The position numbers were made by a program, and so were the translations under genes. Below are positions 16,612 to 25,298 of a stretch of 64,000 bases of DNA, one piece after another; position 1 is the first letter of the stretch; each line of letters starts with the position of its first letter. The DNA comes from Desulfobulbaceae bacterium BRH_c16a (GTDB lineage Bacteria > Desulfobacterota > Desulfobulbia > Desulfobulbales > Desulfocapsaceae), in the NCBI GenBank assembly GCA_000961725.1, contig LADS01000062.1:1-64000 (forward strand), read 5' to 3'. Under the pieces are notes generated by a model. That model worked only from the letters and a program-made list of their open reading frames with translations. It was not told where the DNA came from and did no database searches.

Positions 16612-18876
16612 ATGAATGAAATTGAAGCCATAAAATGGCATTTAGATCGGTATCGAGTGGTTCTTGTTCAACAGATAGACCGGCTCTACAATGCCCTGGA
16701 GGAACTGCAGCGCACTACGCTGTTGCTTCTGAGTCAGGATGCGGCTCCGGATGTCTCGATTGACGAGTGGCTGCAGGCAGAGGGATTTGCCGTGGATGAG
16801 GATGGCTTTTTTCAAAGCCTGCCCCTGCTTTCCGCCTTCAGAGAGGGCACTGCACCAGCCGATGCCGTGAGCTTTTCCTGGGGTCGGCAGCTGCAGACGG
16901 ACCAAACGGCGCGACGCCATATGTACAGCCATCGGAATATCGGTCGCCACCTGAAGCATATCCATGACCGCCTGTGCGATGTGGGCTGGATATATTACCA
17001 GGATGCCGGCAATACCGCCCTGCAATACCCGTTTATCGATCAGCGCACCGCCATTTCCAGCGACTTTGACTGGTCGACCTATCATACCTTTCGTTCCGTG
17101 GCCCCGGACAGCAATCCTGGGCGACAGATTCAATGGACGCCGCCCACCATCGATTATGCCGGTGAAGGGCTGATCCTTTCGGTGTCCATCCCGGTCTGGC
17201 GTGGCGATGATTTTATCGGCCTGTGGAGCATCGATCTGCCGATTCGCTACATATATCGGGATTTTGCTTCTGCAAAAGCTTTTCCCGATCAGCTGCAGTT
17301 CATTGTCAACCAACAGGGGCTGCTGGTGTTGCACGAAAAACTGGACGAAATCGATCAGGCCCGGGGAAAGATTTTTCTTCATCCGCTGGCAGAACTCGGT
17401 GGCCAGTGGGAGCATCTCGATCTGGCGGCAATCGTCGCCAACGAGGCGGGGGAGCTGACAATTACCGACGCAGCGGGTACGGAATGGATATTCTGTCACA
17501 GCCGTGTGTCCGGCGTCGAATGGACCCTTTTCTGCGGTCTGCCGAAGGCGTCCATGGAAGAGGCCGCCGCCCAGAGGTTAAGCAAGGCATTTGAGGAGAT
17601 TGCCGCCGGCAATTTTGCCCATCGCATTGAATCCTCGTCGACCTATGCCTTGCCCTCCCTGATCGATCAGTTCAATAAAATGAGCCTGCGTCTCAGTCAG
17701 TCGGAACAGCACCGGGAAGAAGTGGAAAACCAGCTTCGCCAGGCCCAGAAGATGGAGGCGGTCGGCAGGCTGGCCGGTGGAGTGGCTCACGATTACAATA
17801 ACATGACCAGTGTGATCATGGGGTATGCCGATCTCGTCCTTGAAAGGATAGATCCCGATGATTCGCTGTATGCCGATCTTCAGGAAATTCGCGAGGCCGC
17901 CAGGAGGTCTATGGATCTCACCCGGCAATTGCTCGCTTTTGCCCGCTGCCAGTCCATTGCGCCCGTGATGCTCGATATCAATCAGGCGGTGAAAAGCATG
18001 CTGACAATGCTGCAACGGTTGATCGGCGAGGATATCGAACTTGTCTGGTATCCCGGCGAGCCGGTATGGCCGATAAAAATCGATCCCTCGCAAATCGACC
18101 AGATCCTCGCCAATCTCTGCGTCAATGCCAGGGATGCAATCAGCGGTGTGGGAAAAGTCATAATCGAGACCTCGAACACCGAGTTTGACGAGGATTTCTG
18201 CGCCCTGAACCGGGGGTTCGTTCCCGGCGAATTTGTCCAGTTGGCGATGAGTGATAACGGCGCAGGGATGGATGAGGCGACGATGAGCAAAATTTTTGAG
18301 CCTTTTTACAGCACTAAAGCCGTCGGCCGGGGTACCGGGCTCGGGCTTGCGACCGTCTATGGCATTGTCAAACAGAACAACGGTTTTATAAATGTCTACA
18401 GCGAGCAGGGCAGGGGAACCACCCTCAAGATTTATCTGCCTCGGATGGACGGAGAGGTTGTTGAAGCTGTCTCCTGGCCTGGGGTTGAAATAGCCCGAGG
18501 CAACAAAGAAACAGTGCTGCTGGTGGAAGATGAAATCGCCAATCTGAAGCTGGTGGAAAGAATGCTCAAAAAGCTCAATTATCGGGTTTTTGCGGCGAAT
18601 TCACCGATGGAAGCCATTGTTTTGGCCGAAAATCATCCAAAACCGTTTGATTTGCTGCTGACCGATGTGATTATGCCGGAATTAAACGGGCACGATCTGG
18701 CAAATCGGCTGCGTGATCTTTTCCCCGGGCTCAGAGTGTTGTTCATGTCCGGGTATACCGCCAATATAATTGTTCACAGGGGGGTCCTGGACGATAATGT
18801 CTTCCTGCTTCAGAAACCGTTCAACAGCAGAGAACTTGCTGCAAAGGTCCGGGAGGTGCTGAGACATCCCGCATAG
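16612..18876 (+). CDS. Hybrid histidine kinase with soluble Cache-like sensor
   Basis: The product is 754 residues. Residues 1-330 look like a double-Cache-type ligand domain ('RHLKHIHDRLCDVGWIYYQD' helix, 'IDYAGEGLILSVSIPVWRGDDFIGLWSIDL' strands). A short HAMP-like helix ('IAAGNFAHRIESS') follows, then HisKA with 'GGVAHDYNN' (His about 392), GHKL ATPase, and a receiver with Asp in 'LLLTDVIMPE' (about 681) and Lys in 'LQKPF'. No hydrophobic segment flanks the sensor, so the protein should be cytoplasmic, which is unusual because Cache domains normally face the periplasm. ATG at 16612 is preceded only by a poor ribosome site. The kinase-receiver half is a close relative of those at 656 and 44332. 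Confidence 0.9.
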   Translation: MNEIEAIKWHLDRYRVVLVQQIDRLYNALEELQRTTLLLLSQDAAPDVSIDEWLQAEGFAVDEDGFFQSLPLLSAFREGTAPADAVSFSWGRQLQTDQTARRHMYSHRNIGRHLKHIHDRLCDVGWIYYQDAGNTALQYPFIDQRTAISSDFDWSTYHTFRSVAPDSNPGRQIQWTPPTIDYAGEGLILSVSIPVWRGDDFIGLWSIDLPIRYIYRDFASAKAFPDQLQFIVNQQGLLVLHEKLDEIDQARGKIFLHPLAELGGQWEHLDLAAIVANEAGELTITDAAGTEWIFCHSRVSGVEWTLFCGLPKASMEEAAAQRLSKAFEEIAAGNFAHRIESSSTYALPSLIDQFNKMSLRLSQSEQHREEVENQLRQAQKMEAVGRLAGGVAHDYNNMTSVIMGYADLVLERIDPDDSLYADLQEIREAARRSMDLTRQLLAFARCQSIAPVMLDINQAVKSMLTMLQRLIGEDIELVWYPGEPVWPIKIDPSQIDQILANLCVNARDAISGVGKVIIETSNTEFDEDFCALNRGFVPGEFVQLAMSDNGAGMDEATMSKIFEPFYSTKAVGRGTGLGLATVYGIVKQNNGFINVYSEQGRGTTLKIYLPRMDGEVVEAVSWPGVEIARGNKETVLLVEDEIANLKLVERMLKKLNYRVFAANSPMEAIVLAENHPKPFDLLLTDVIMPELNGHDLANRLRDLFPGLRVLFMSGYTANIIVHRGVLDDNVFLLQKPFNSRELAAKVREVLRHPA

Positions 18877-18922
18877 GGTTTCAGGTTCTTCGATTGATAA
18901 GCCTCTTAATGCATGAGTCTTT

Positions 18923-18938
18923 CACCCCACAAGGGGAT
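18923..18938. repeat. Palindromic repeat copy, 16 bp
   Basis: CACCCCACAAGGGGAT here is the exact reverse complement of the 16 bases at 44031-44046. It contains CCCC-N4-GGGG arms. The GGGG part also serves as the ribosome site of the next gene, so pairing in RNA would hide that site. Confidence 0.5.
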
Positions 18939-18943
18939 GTGTG

Positions 18944-20953
18944 ATGACTATCGAAATTGTGCAGCCGAAGAATAGCCATGATCGGGAGAAAATCTACCGA
19001 TTTTTGTATGAAATATGGTCGGATGAATTCTGCCGGTCCATGGAAGGCATGGATCACAAATGCCGGTTTATGAAGGATGGGCTTGACGAGACCGCCGAAC
19101 ATCTCGTCGCAGTCGATCGGTCGGGACGGATAGCGGGGTGCGTACGAATCAACATCCTCGGCAGGACTGCGCTTCCCGGCACCTTTGAAAAGCATTTGAA
19201 ATCGGCAGAATTAGTCGAATTGTTCGGCGGCGATGCAGTCTGCTATGCCTCGCATTTTGCCGTCGCCGCCGAGGCCAGAGGAAGGACGGTGGCATCGCTG
19301 CTCATTGCGGCACTCTATCGTCTCTGTTTGGGCGAAGGGGCCTCGGTCGGCATTTCCTACTGCGCCCTCCAGTTCGTATCATTCTATTCGCAGTTGGGAT
19401 ATCGACAGTATGCGGAAAATTTCAGACTGGACGCCGGGGTCCGGGTTCCGATCGTGCACTGCATCCGCGACTGGACCTATCTCGACGAGATTAAAAGTCC
19501 ACTTGTCCGGTTATGCACAAAAGAGCATGATGATAAGGGGGCGGCGGCCCGGAAGCTTGCCGGACGATTCCCGTTGTTCAAGGCTCCGGGTTTTTCCCGA
19601 ACCAAGGTGCATCATCTCTGGGCTCGCCTGGCCCACACCACGCCCGGCGACAAAGCAGCAGATTCTTTCTTTCACGGACTTTCGGAGGGAGAACAAAAAA
19701 TTGTCGGCCGCCGGGTATCGGAAATCGACTTTTCCCAGGGTGAGTACGTATACCGCCGCGGAGAAACCGAACAGGGGATGGGCGTGCTGCTCTCGGGCAG
19801 TCTGGGGGTTGAGGTTTCCGTGGCCGGGGTTTCCAGGATCGTCAATGTCATTTTGCCGGGAGAACCGTTCGGTGAAATCAGCTGTCTGAGCGGAGGGCGG
19901 CGGACGGCTGACCTCGTTGCCCTTGAGAAATCCCAGGCTTTTCTCTTTCCCTCCGATTTTCTTGAGCGGGCCTGTCGTGCGGCTCCTGATCTCGGACTCA
20001 AGCTTACACAAAGACTGTTGAAACTCCTTGCCGCGCGCTTTGTCAATTTCACCGACGCGGCTGTCTGCGGTGCCGGTAGTGCCGGAGGGGCGCAGGGTAA
20101 ACGGCCCTCCTTTTTCCAAGGTCCCGATACGGATGAAATCAAAAACCGGATCGAGTCCTACCGGTTCGACAGTCTCGGCGACCGGGAAAGCGAGTTCAAG
20201 CGTTTGCTAACCCAGGCAACTATCGGAGAGGATATCGAATTTGCCGTTTTGAACAGCATCGGACTCCGGGACGGGGCAAAGGTCCTCGATCTCGGTTCCG
20301 GACCGGGCGTAACCTCTTTCCTCGTGGCGAAACGTCTGCCGCAGGCTACGGTCATCGGGGTGGAGCCCGAGGATCTGCTGCGAAAAAAAGCGGAAACGCT
20401 CGTTGCCGATCAGGGCTTTGCCGAGCGCTGCCGTTTCCTGAAGGGGACCGGAGATCGGATCCCCCTTGACGACGGCACGGTGGACTTCAGCTATGCGCGG
20501 CTTCTCTTTCAGCACCTGCCCAATCCCCTCGAAGTTCTTGGAGAGATGCGGCGGGTCACCCGTCAAGGCGGCATTGTTGTCGTCCTTGATGTCGACGATC
20601 GTACCACTATTGTTCATCCCGCCCCGGCAGGGCTGGAGGATCTCGAAAATCGGATCGCTTCGGCCCAGGCGGCCGCCGGCGGCGACCGTCATGTCGGTCG
20701 TAAACTGCTAGGATATATGACCGAGGCCGGTCTGCAGGATATCGGCATTGAGACCATCCCGATTTCGGCATCGGCCCTCGGCCGGGAGGCCTTTTTTTCG
20801 ATCGTCTTCAGCTTCAAGCGGCAGGTGCTCGAGCGCGCCGGTAAACTCGATGAACCGACAGCGGCACTCTTTTTTGCCCTGGAGGATCTTATCCGCAAGC
20901 CGACCACGTTTGCCATGACCATGGTTTATGTTGCCCATGGCGTTGTTTCCTGA
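18944..20953 (+). CDS. Acyltransferase / cNMP-binding / methyltransferase fusion
   Basis: The 669-residue protein has three separable parts. Residues 1-185 resemble GNAT-type N-acyltransferases of the autoinducer-synthase/FeeM kind ('EHLVAVDRSGRIAGCVRI', 'FAVAAEARGRTVASLLIAALY', 'FYSQLGYRQY'). Residues about 245-360 are a cyclic-nucleotide-binding fold with a phosphate-binding cassette ('PFGEISCLSGGRRTADLVA'). Residues about 430-600 are a class I SAM methyltransferase ('VLDLGSGPGVTSFLVAKRL' motif I, 'FQHLPNPLEVLGEMRRV'). A parsimonious reading is a cNMP-gated enzyme that acylates and methylates a small molecule, possibly a signal or lipid. ATG 18944 follows 'AAGGGG'; a GTG directly before is possible. 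The upstream kinase gene ends 67 bp before, the binding protein follows. Confidence 0.8.
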   Translation: MTIEIVQPKNSHDREKIYRFLYEIWSDEFCRSMEGMDHKCRFMKDGLDETAEHLVAVDRSGRIAGCVRINILGRTALPGTFEKHLKSAELVELFGGDAVCYASHFAVAAEARGRTVASLLIAALYRLCLGEGASVGISYCALQFVSFYSQLGYRQYAENFRLDAGVRVPIVHCIRDWTYLDEIKSPLVRLCTKEHDDKGAAARKLAGRFPLFKAPGFSRTKVHHLWARLAHTTPGDKAADSFFHGLSEGEQKIVGRRVSEIDFSQGEYVYRRGETEQGMGVLLSGSLGVEVSVAGVSRIVNVILPGEPFGEISCLSGGRRTADLVALEKSQAFLFPSDFLERACRAAPDLGLKLTQRLLKLLAARFVNFTDAAVCGAGSAGGAQGKRPSFFQGPDTDEIKNRIESYRFDSLGDRESEFKRLLTQATIGEDIEFAVLNSIGLRDGAKVLDLGSGPGVTSFLVAKRLPQATVIGVEPEDLLRKKAETLVADQGFAERCRFLKGTGDRIPLDDGTVDFSYARLLFQHLPNPLEVLGEMRRVTRQGGIVVVLDVDDRTTIVHPAPAGLEDLENRIASAQAAAGGDRHVGRKLLGYMTEAGLQDIGIETIPISASALGREAFFSIVFSFKRQVLERAGKLDEPTAALFFALEDLIRKPTTFAMTMVYVAHGVVS

Positions 20954-20996
20954 GAATTTCAACCAGATATTACGTACCCAAAGAACCCCTCAGGGC

Positions 20997-21064
20997 TTCG
21001 GGATCGAAATCGCTATCGGGATCGAACCTTACCTTTCGATTTCGATAGCGATCCCGATTTCGAT
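20997..21064. repeat. Imperfect inverted ATCG-rich repeat
   Basis: The segment is built of alternating ATCGGG/ATCGAA units. The left arm (about 21003-21026) and the reverse complement of the right arm match at 20 of 24 positions (ATCG-nn-ATCGCTATCG-nn-ATCGAA), so it can fold into a long hairpin after the fusion gene. It could act as a terminator-like barrier or be a dispersed repeat. Confidence 0.55.
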
Positions 21065-21227
21065 TTGGATGATTCAGTGCAAAGCTGCAACGGTATACCC
21101 AAGCTGTTGTTGAATAGTTAATTTCTTTTTTTCATTTCAGTTTTTTCTGATAGAGTGAACAGCAACCAGCAGGCTGTGGACATGCTCGATTATCTTGACC
21201 CCATACCGGACTCCTGGAGGGAGGATC

Positions 21228-22505
21228 ATGACGAAGAGAGAAAAGATGTTGAAGTTGCAGGGTATGAGCCTCATCCTCCTGCTGTCGTCGGTACTTGCCG
21301 GGTGCACCGGCGAGCAGCCGCGGCTTGTCTGCAGCGATGCCATAGGCTGTGTGGAGATCGCGGCCGATGAACCGATCAGGATCGGGGTTATTCAGGCGCT
21401 TTCCGGCAAAGTCGCCGCTCTCGGCAAGGAGCAGATATACGGGCTTGAACTGGCCCTGGACGCGTGGCAGGGACAAATAGCGGGTCATGCCGTTGTACTG
21501 CAGACCGAAGATACCGGTTGCACCGGCGAAGGAGGGGCTAACGCCGCATTGAAAATTGTCGCCGATCCTCAGACCGTGGCTATTTTCGGCACCACCTGTT
21601 CAGGAGCGGCGGCAACCGCCGCAAAAGTCATGTCCGACGCAGGGCTGACTATGATTTCAGGCAATAACAGCGCCCCCTTCCTAACTTCCTTCGGTGGCAA
21701 GCGAGCTCCGGATTGGCAGGCCGGATACTTCAGGACTGCCGCCAATGAAGAAAATTCCGGCAAAGCGGCAGCCACCTATGCCTATACTGTGCTCGGTGTC
21801 CGGAAGGCAGCTGCCATCAATGATGGGGACATTTATACCAGAGGGCTTACCGACGGTTTCAAAAAGGCTTTTGTCGAGCTTGGCGGGGTTATCGTCTTCG
21901 AATCTTCCGTCAATAAAGGCGATCTTGAAATGCTGCCGGTTTTGACTGCTGTCGCCAATTTCGGGGCCGAACTGCTCTTTTTCCCGCTGTTTCAGCCCGA
22001 GGGCAATCACATGCTCCGGACCGCGAGAAAGATCGAAGCCCTCGGCAATACAATTCTGATGAGCGATGGAGCCCTGATTGAAAACTCCTTTATTGCCGAT
22101 ATGGGCGAGCTGGCGCGAGGCATGTACTTTGTCGGCCCGAGTGCGGTAGAATCGGAAGCAGGCAGGCAGCTTGCGGATCTCTACCGGGAAAAATACCAGA
22201 CCGCCCCTTCGGCAAGCTATTACCAGAGTGCGTATGACGCGGCAAATATGCTGTTCAAGGCAATAGACAAGGTGGCTGTCAAAGGACCTGACGGCATCCT
22301 GTACATCGGCAGGCAGGCCCTGAGAACGGAGCTCTATGCCACAGTTGCCTTTGCGGGAGTGACGGGGGATTTGACCTGCGATCAGTTTGGCGATTGCGCT
22401 TCTCCGGTCTTTGATGTCCTGCGGTTGGATGATCCCGGCAAAGGAGTGGCCGCATTACAGAAAAATGTCCAGTTCACTTACTCTCCGGTTCACTTAAACC
22501 GGTAG
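21228..22505 (+). CDS. Amino-acid-type periplasmic binding lipoprotein (Peripla_BP_6)
   Basis: The product is 425 residues with a lipoprotein signal ('MSLILLLSSVLAGC', lipobox LAGC) and the LivJ-like type I binding fold: 'IRIGVIQALSGKVAALGKEQIYGLELAL' first strand-helix, 'VAIFGTTCSGAAATAAKVMSDAGLTMIS' and the second lobe 'SYYQSAYDAANMLFKAID'. An Ala replaces part of the usual 'LTG' signature, so the ligand may differ from branched-chain amino acids. ATG 21228 follows 'GGAGGGAGG', a strong site; the 11 codons upstream are discarded. No permease or ATPase gene is nearby; the next gene, 35 bp on, is a transmembrane kinase, suggesting a sensory rather than transport role. Confidence 0.87.
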   Translation: MTKREKMLKLQGMSLILLLSSVLAGCTGEQPRLVCSDAIGCVEIAADEPIRIGVIQALSGKVAALGKEQIYGLELALDAWQGQIAGHAVVLQTEDTGCTGEGGANAALKIVADPQTVAIFGTTCSGAAATAAKVMSDAGLTMISGNNSAPFLTSFGGKRAPDWQAGYFRTAANEENSGKAAATYAYTVLGVRKAAAINDGDIYTRGLTDGFKKAFVELGGVIVFESSVNKGDLEMLPVLTAVANFGAELLFFPLFQPEGNHMLRTARKIEALGNTILMSDGALIENSFIADMGELARGMYFVGPSAVESEAGRQLADLYREKYQTAPSASYYQSAYDAANMLFKAIDKVAVKGPDGILYIGRQALRTELYATVAFAGVTGDLTCDQFGDCASPVFDVLRLDDPGKGVAALQKNVQFTYSPVHLNR

Positions 22506-22540
22506 TTATAATCCAGAAGTTGTAAGGATAATTTTTGACC

Positions 22541-25294
22541 ATGGCATCCTGGCCACAATTCTGGAACAGACTCACCATTGCGGCAAAGCTCAACCTGAGC
22601 TTTGGCGTGCTTTTTCTTCTCCTGGTCATGATTGTGCTTACCTGGTTTTTTTCCCTGGAACTGGAAAGACGCAGCAAGACTGAGATCAATCTGTGCCGCG
22701 AGATTGAAAATATTGTCCTCGATATGGACCGCAAGATGGAGAAAGCCAGCCGGTTGCATCGAGACTTTTTCCTCTACCATGCCAGGATCGGTCTGGCCGA
22801 AGCGCATGTCCAGTATGCCCAGCCATCGGTCAGGCTGATTTCCCAGGCTGTGGCCATAAGTTCCGCGCTGAAAGTGAAAATTCAAGCATCCGGGGTCAGT
22901 CACACCCTCGGACAGCGCAAAGTCGACCTGAACCTCTACCTCTCTTCGGCTAAACGTTTTGCCGACACTTCAATCCAATCCGTCGAATTGATAACCAGGC
23001 TTGCCGCACCGGAGCACGGCCTCGAGGCGCGGTTTGAAAGTACCGCTGCCGCTTTGTTTGCCGAGGCGGCCGGTTCGCAGAAAACCAAGGACCGACTGCA
23101 GGAAGTAATGACCTTTTACCTGCAATACAAGGTGAGTCGCCAGAGACACGTCATGCAGTCCGCTTTCAATGTCATCTCCATTCTGCGGCAGGATGTCGGC
23201 ATGGCGGGAGCCGGCGAACCGGCCGATTCCCAGGGAGCGGGAGAGATGCTGGCTTCGCTGAAGGAGCTTGGCGATGAAATTCTGGTCACGGATTATGCAA
23301 TACAGCAATTGTTCAACGATTTTTCCCTGCAGGTGCAAAACATCACCCCCATTTCCCGGAATCTGATCGATATTGCCCGTGAAGAGGTGGAACGGGCCCA
23401 GCAAAAGGTCCTGCACACGCATCGCACAACCACCTTTCTTGTTGCCGCCTTAATCTGCCTGGCTTTTATTTTCGGAGTTGTGGTCGCCCGGATGATTCAT
23501 CGCAGCGTCACCAGGAGAATAACCGATCTGACCGAGTCTGCCTCGCGGCTGCGCTGGGGCAATCTCGATATCTCGGTGGCGGAGGATTCGGCGGATGAGG
23601 TGGGACAACTGGGCAGAACCTTCAATATCATGGCTGGCCGGATACGAGAGCTGGTCGACGATCTCGAGTCGAAGGTTGAGCAGCGGACCTGCCAGCTGGC
23701 GGAAAGCGAACGGCTGGCCCGCAGGATTGCCGGCGAGCTGGCCGTCGGCCAAGCCTTTTACCGCAACCTGTTTGACCATACCGGCAGCGGTGTCGTGGTG
23801 TTTGAGGCGGTCGATGGCGGTGAAGATTTCATCATAAAGGATTGCAATAACTCTTTTGAGCGCATTGAAAAGATTTCCCGCGAGGATGCCGTCGAACATC
23901 GGCTGCGCGAACTCTTTCCCGGTCCTGTAACCGATCAGGCGCTTGTAATTTTACGTGAGGTGTGGCAAACCGGCAGCGCCCGGCATTTCGGCCCGCTCAA
24001 TTCCATTTCCCAACACAGAAGCGGCTGGCGGCAGGGGCATTTTTACAGCATTCCAACGGGCCAGGTGGTTGCGGTGTACGACGATGTCACCAAGGAGCAT
24101 GAGGCGGACCTGGAGCGAGCCGCCATGGAGGCCAGGCTGCAGCGGTCAAAAAAAATGGAGGCGATAGGTCTCCTGGCCGGCGGGGTGGCCCACGACCTGA
24201 ATAATATCCTGTCGGGCATCACCGGTTATCCCGAACTGCTCATGCTCCAGCTTGAACCCGGCAGCAATCTCAGAAAACCGCTGGAGGCCATACACTCCTC
24301 CGGACTGCGGGCAGCGGCAGTGGTTGCCGACCTGCTGACGGTGGCCAGAGGGATCGCCAGCGAAAGACGGCTCTGCGCGATGAACGTCCTGGTCAGGGAA
24401 TATCTCGATTCCCCCGAGTTTCAGAAACTTCATTCCCTTCATCCCGGGATCACCTGGACCACACGGTTGAGCGAAGATCTCCTGCAACTGGCCTGTTCAC
24501 CGATCCACATCAAGAAAAGCCTGATGAATCTGGTGATCAATGCGGCCGAAGCGATAGACGGGGTGGGGAACATCGTCGTCGGCACCGGAAATGAGATGAT
24601 CGCAGAAGAGCGGGCCGCTACGCTCGGGATCAAACCAGGCAGGTATGTGGTGATGGAGGTCACCGATTCAGGTAAGGGCATCGGCGACGACGACATCGAT
24701 CATATTTTCGAGCCTTTTTATACCAGAAAGGTGATGGATCGGAGCGGGACCGGTCTGGGGTTGACGGTTGTCTGGAATACGGTTCAGGATCATGGCGGCG
24801 GAATTGCGGTTGAAAGCAATGCTTTCGGTACCAGCTTCACCCTCTATTTTCCGGCCTCTGCCGGCCAGTCCGAGGGAAACAAGGAGGACGATGCCGATGA
24901 ATGCCGATTGTCCGCCGGCGAGACGGTCCTGGTGGTAGACGATGAAGAATTCCAACAGGATATTGCCTGCAGGATGCTTCGTCAATCGGGATATAAAGTC
25001 TTTGCGGTTTCCTCCGGAGAACAGGCGGTTCAATATCTGCAGCAGAACAGCGTCGATTTGCTGGTGCTCGATATGCTGATGGAGCCGGGCATGAACGGTC
25101 GCGAAACATACGAGAGGATTATCCGTCTGCATCCGGGGCAAAAGGCCCTGATTGTGAGTGGATTTTCGGAAGATGTCGAAGTCAGGAAGGCGAGAAGCCT
25201 TGGCGCCGGTGGTTTCCTGCAGAAACCGTACACCATGAAAGAACTGGCGAAAACCGTACGAAGAACCCTTACGGCTGAGCAGTCGGCCGGGTGA
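22541..25294 (+). CDS. Transmembrane HAMP-PAS hybrid histidine kinase
   Basis: The product is about 917 residues: membrane helix near 18-38, a helical extracytoplasmic sensor (about 40-290), second membrane helix (about 297-319), HAMP ('RITDLTESASRLRWGNLDISV'), coiled coil, PAS (about 405-520), HisKA with 'GGVAHDLNN' (His near 549), GHKL ATPase ('DSGKGI', 'GTGLGLTVV') and a receiver ('VLVVDDEE', Asp in 'LLVLDMLMEPG', Lys in 'LQKPY'). The four-helix-type sensor is the sort that contacts periplasmic binding proteins, and the gene directly follows one. Start may be ATG 22541 or TTG 22535; the 'AAGGA' site is better spaced for the TTG. Its 3' end is 4 bp from the convergent RluA gene. Confidence 0.9.
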   Translation: MASWPQFWNRLTIAAKLNLSFGVLFLLLVMIVLTWFFSLELERRSKTEINLCREIENIVLDMDRKMEKASRLHRDFFLYHARIGLAEAHVQYAQPSVRLISQAVAISSALKVKIQASGVSHTLGQRKVDLNLYLSSAKRFADTSIQSVELITRLAAPEHGLEARFESTAAALFAEAAGSQKTKDRLQEVMTFYLQYKVSRQRHVMQSAFNVISILRQDVGMAGAGEPADSQGAGEMLASLKELGDEILVTDYAIQQLFNDFSLQVQNITPISRNLIDIAREEVERAQQKVLHTHRTTTFLVAALICLAFIFGVVVARMIHRSVTRRITDLTESASRLRWGNLDISVAEDSADEVGQLGRTFNIMAGRIRELVDDLESKVEQRTCQLAESERLARRIAGELAVGQAFYRNLFDHTGSGVVVFEAVDGGEDFIIKDCNNSFERIEKISREDAVEHRLRELFPGPVTDQALVILREVWQTGSARHFGPLNSISQHRSGWRQGHFYSIPTGQVVAVYDDVTKEHEADLERAAMEARLQRSKKMEAIGLLAGGVAHDLNNILSGITGYPELLMLQLEPGSNLRKPLEAIHSSGLRAAAVVADLLTVARGIASERRLCAMNVLVREYLDSPEFQKLHSLHPGITWTTRLSEDLLQLACSPIHIKKSLMNLVINAAEAIDGVGNIVVGTGNEMIAEERAATLGIKPGRYVVMEVTDSGKGIGDDDIDHIFEPFYTRKVMDRSGTGLGLTVVWNTVQDHGGGIAVESNAFGTSFTLYFPASAGQSEGNKEDDADECRLSAGETVLVVDDEEFQQDIACRMLRQSGYKVFAVSSGEQAVQYLQQNSVDLLVLDMLMEPGMNGRETYERIIRLHPGQKALIVSGFSEDVEVRKARSLGAGGFLQKPYTMKELAKTVRRTLTAEQSAG

Positions 25295-25298
25295 CGGC

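Noticed and set aside
16404..16619. 71-codon frame before the Cache kinase
   Set aside because: No ribosome site, no recognisable composition, overlaps the kinase start.
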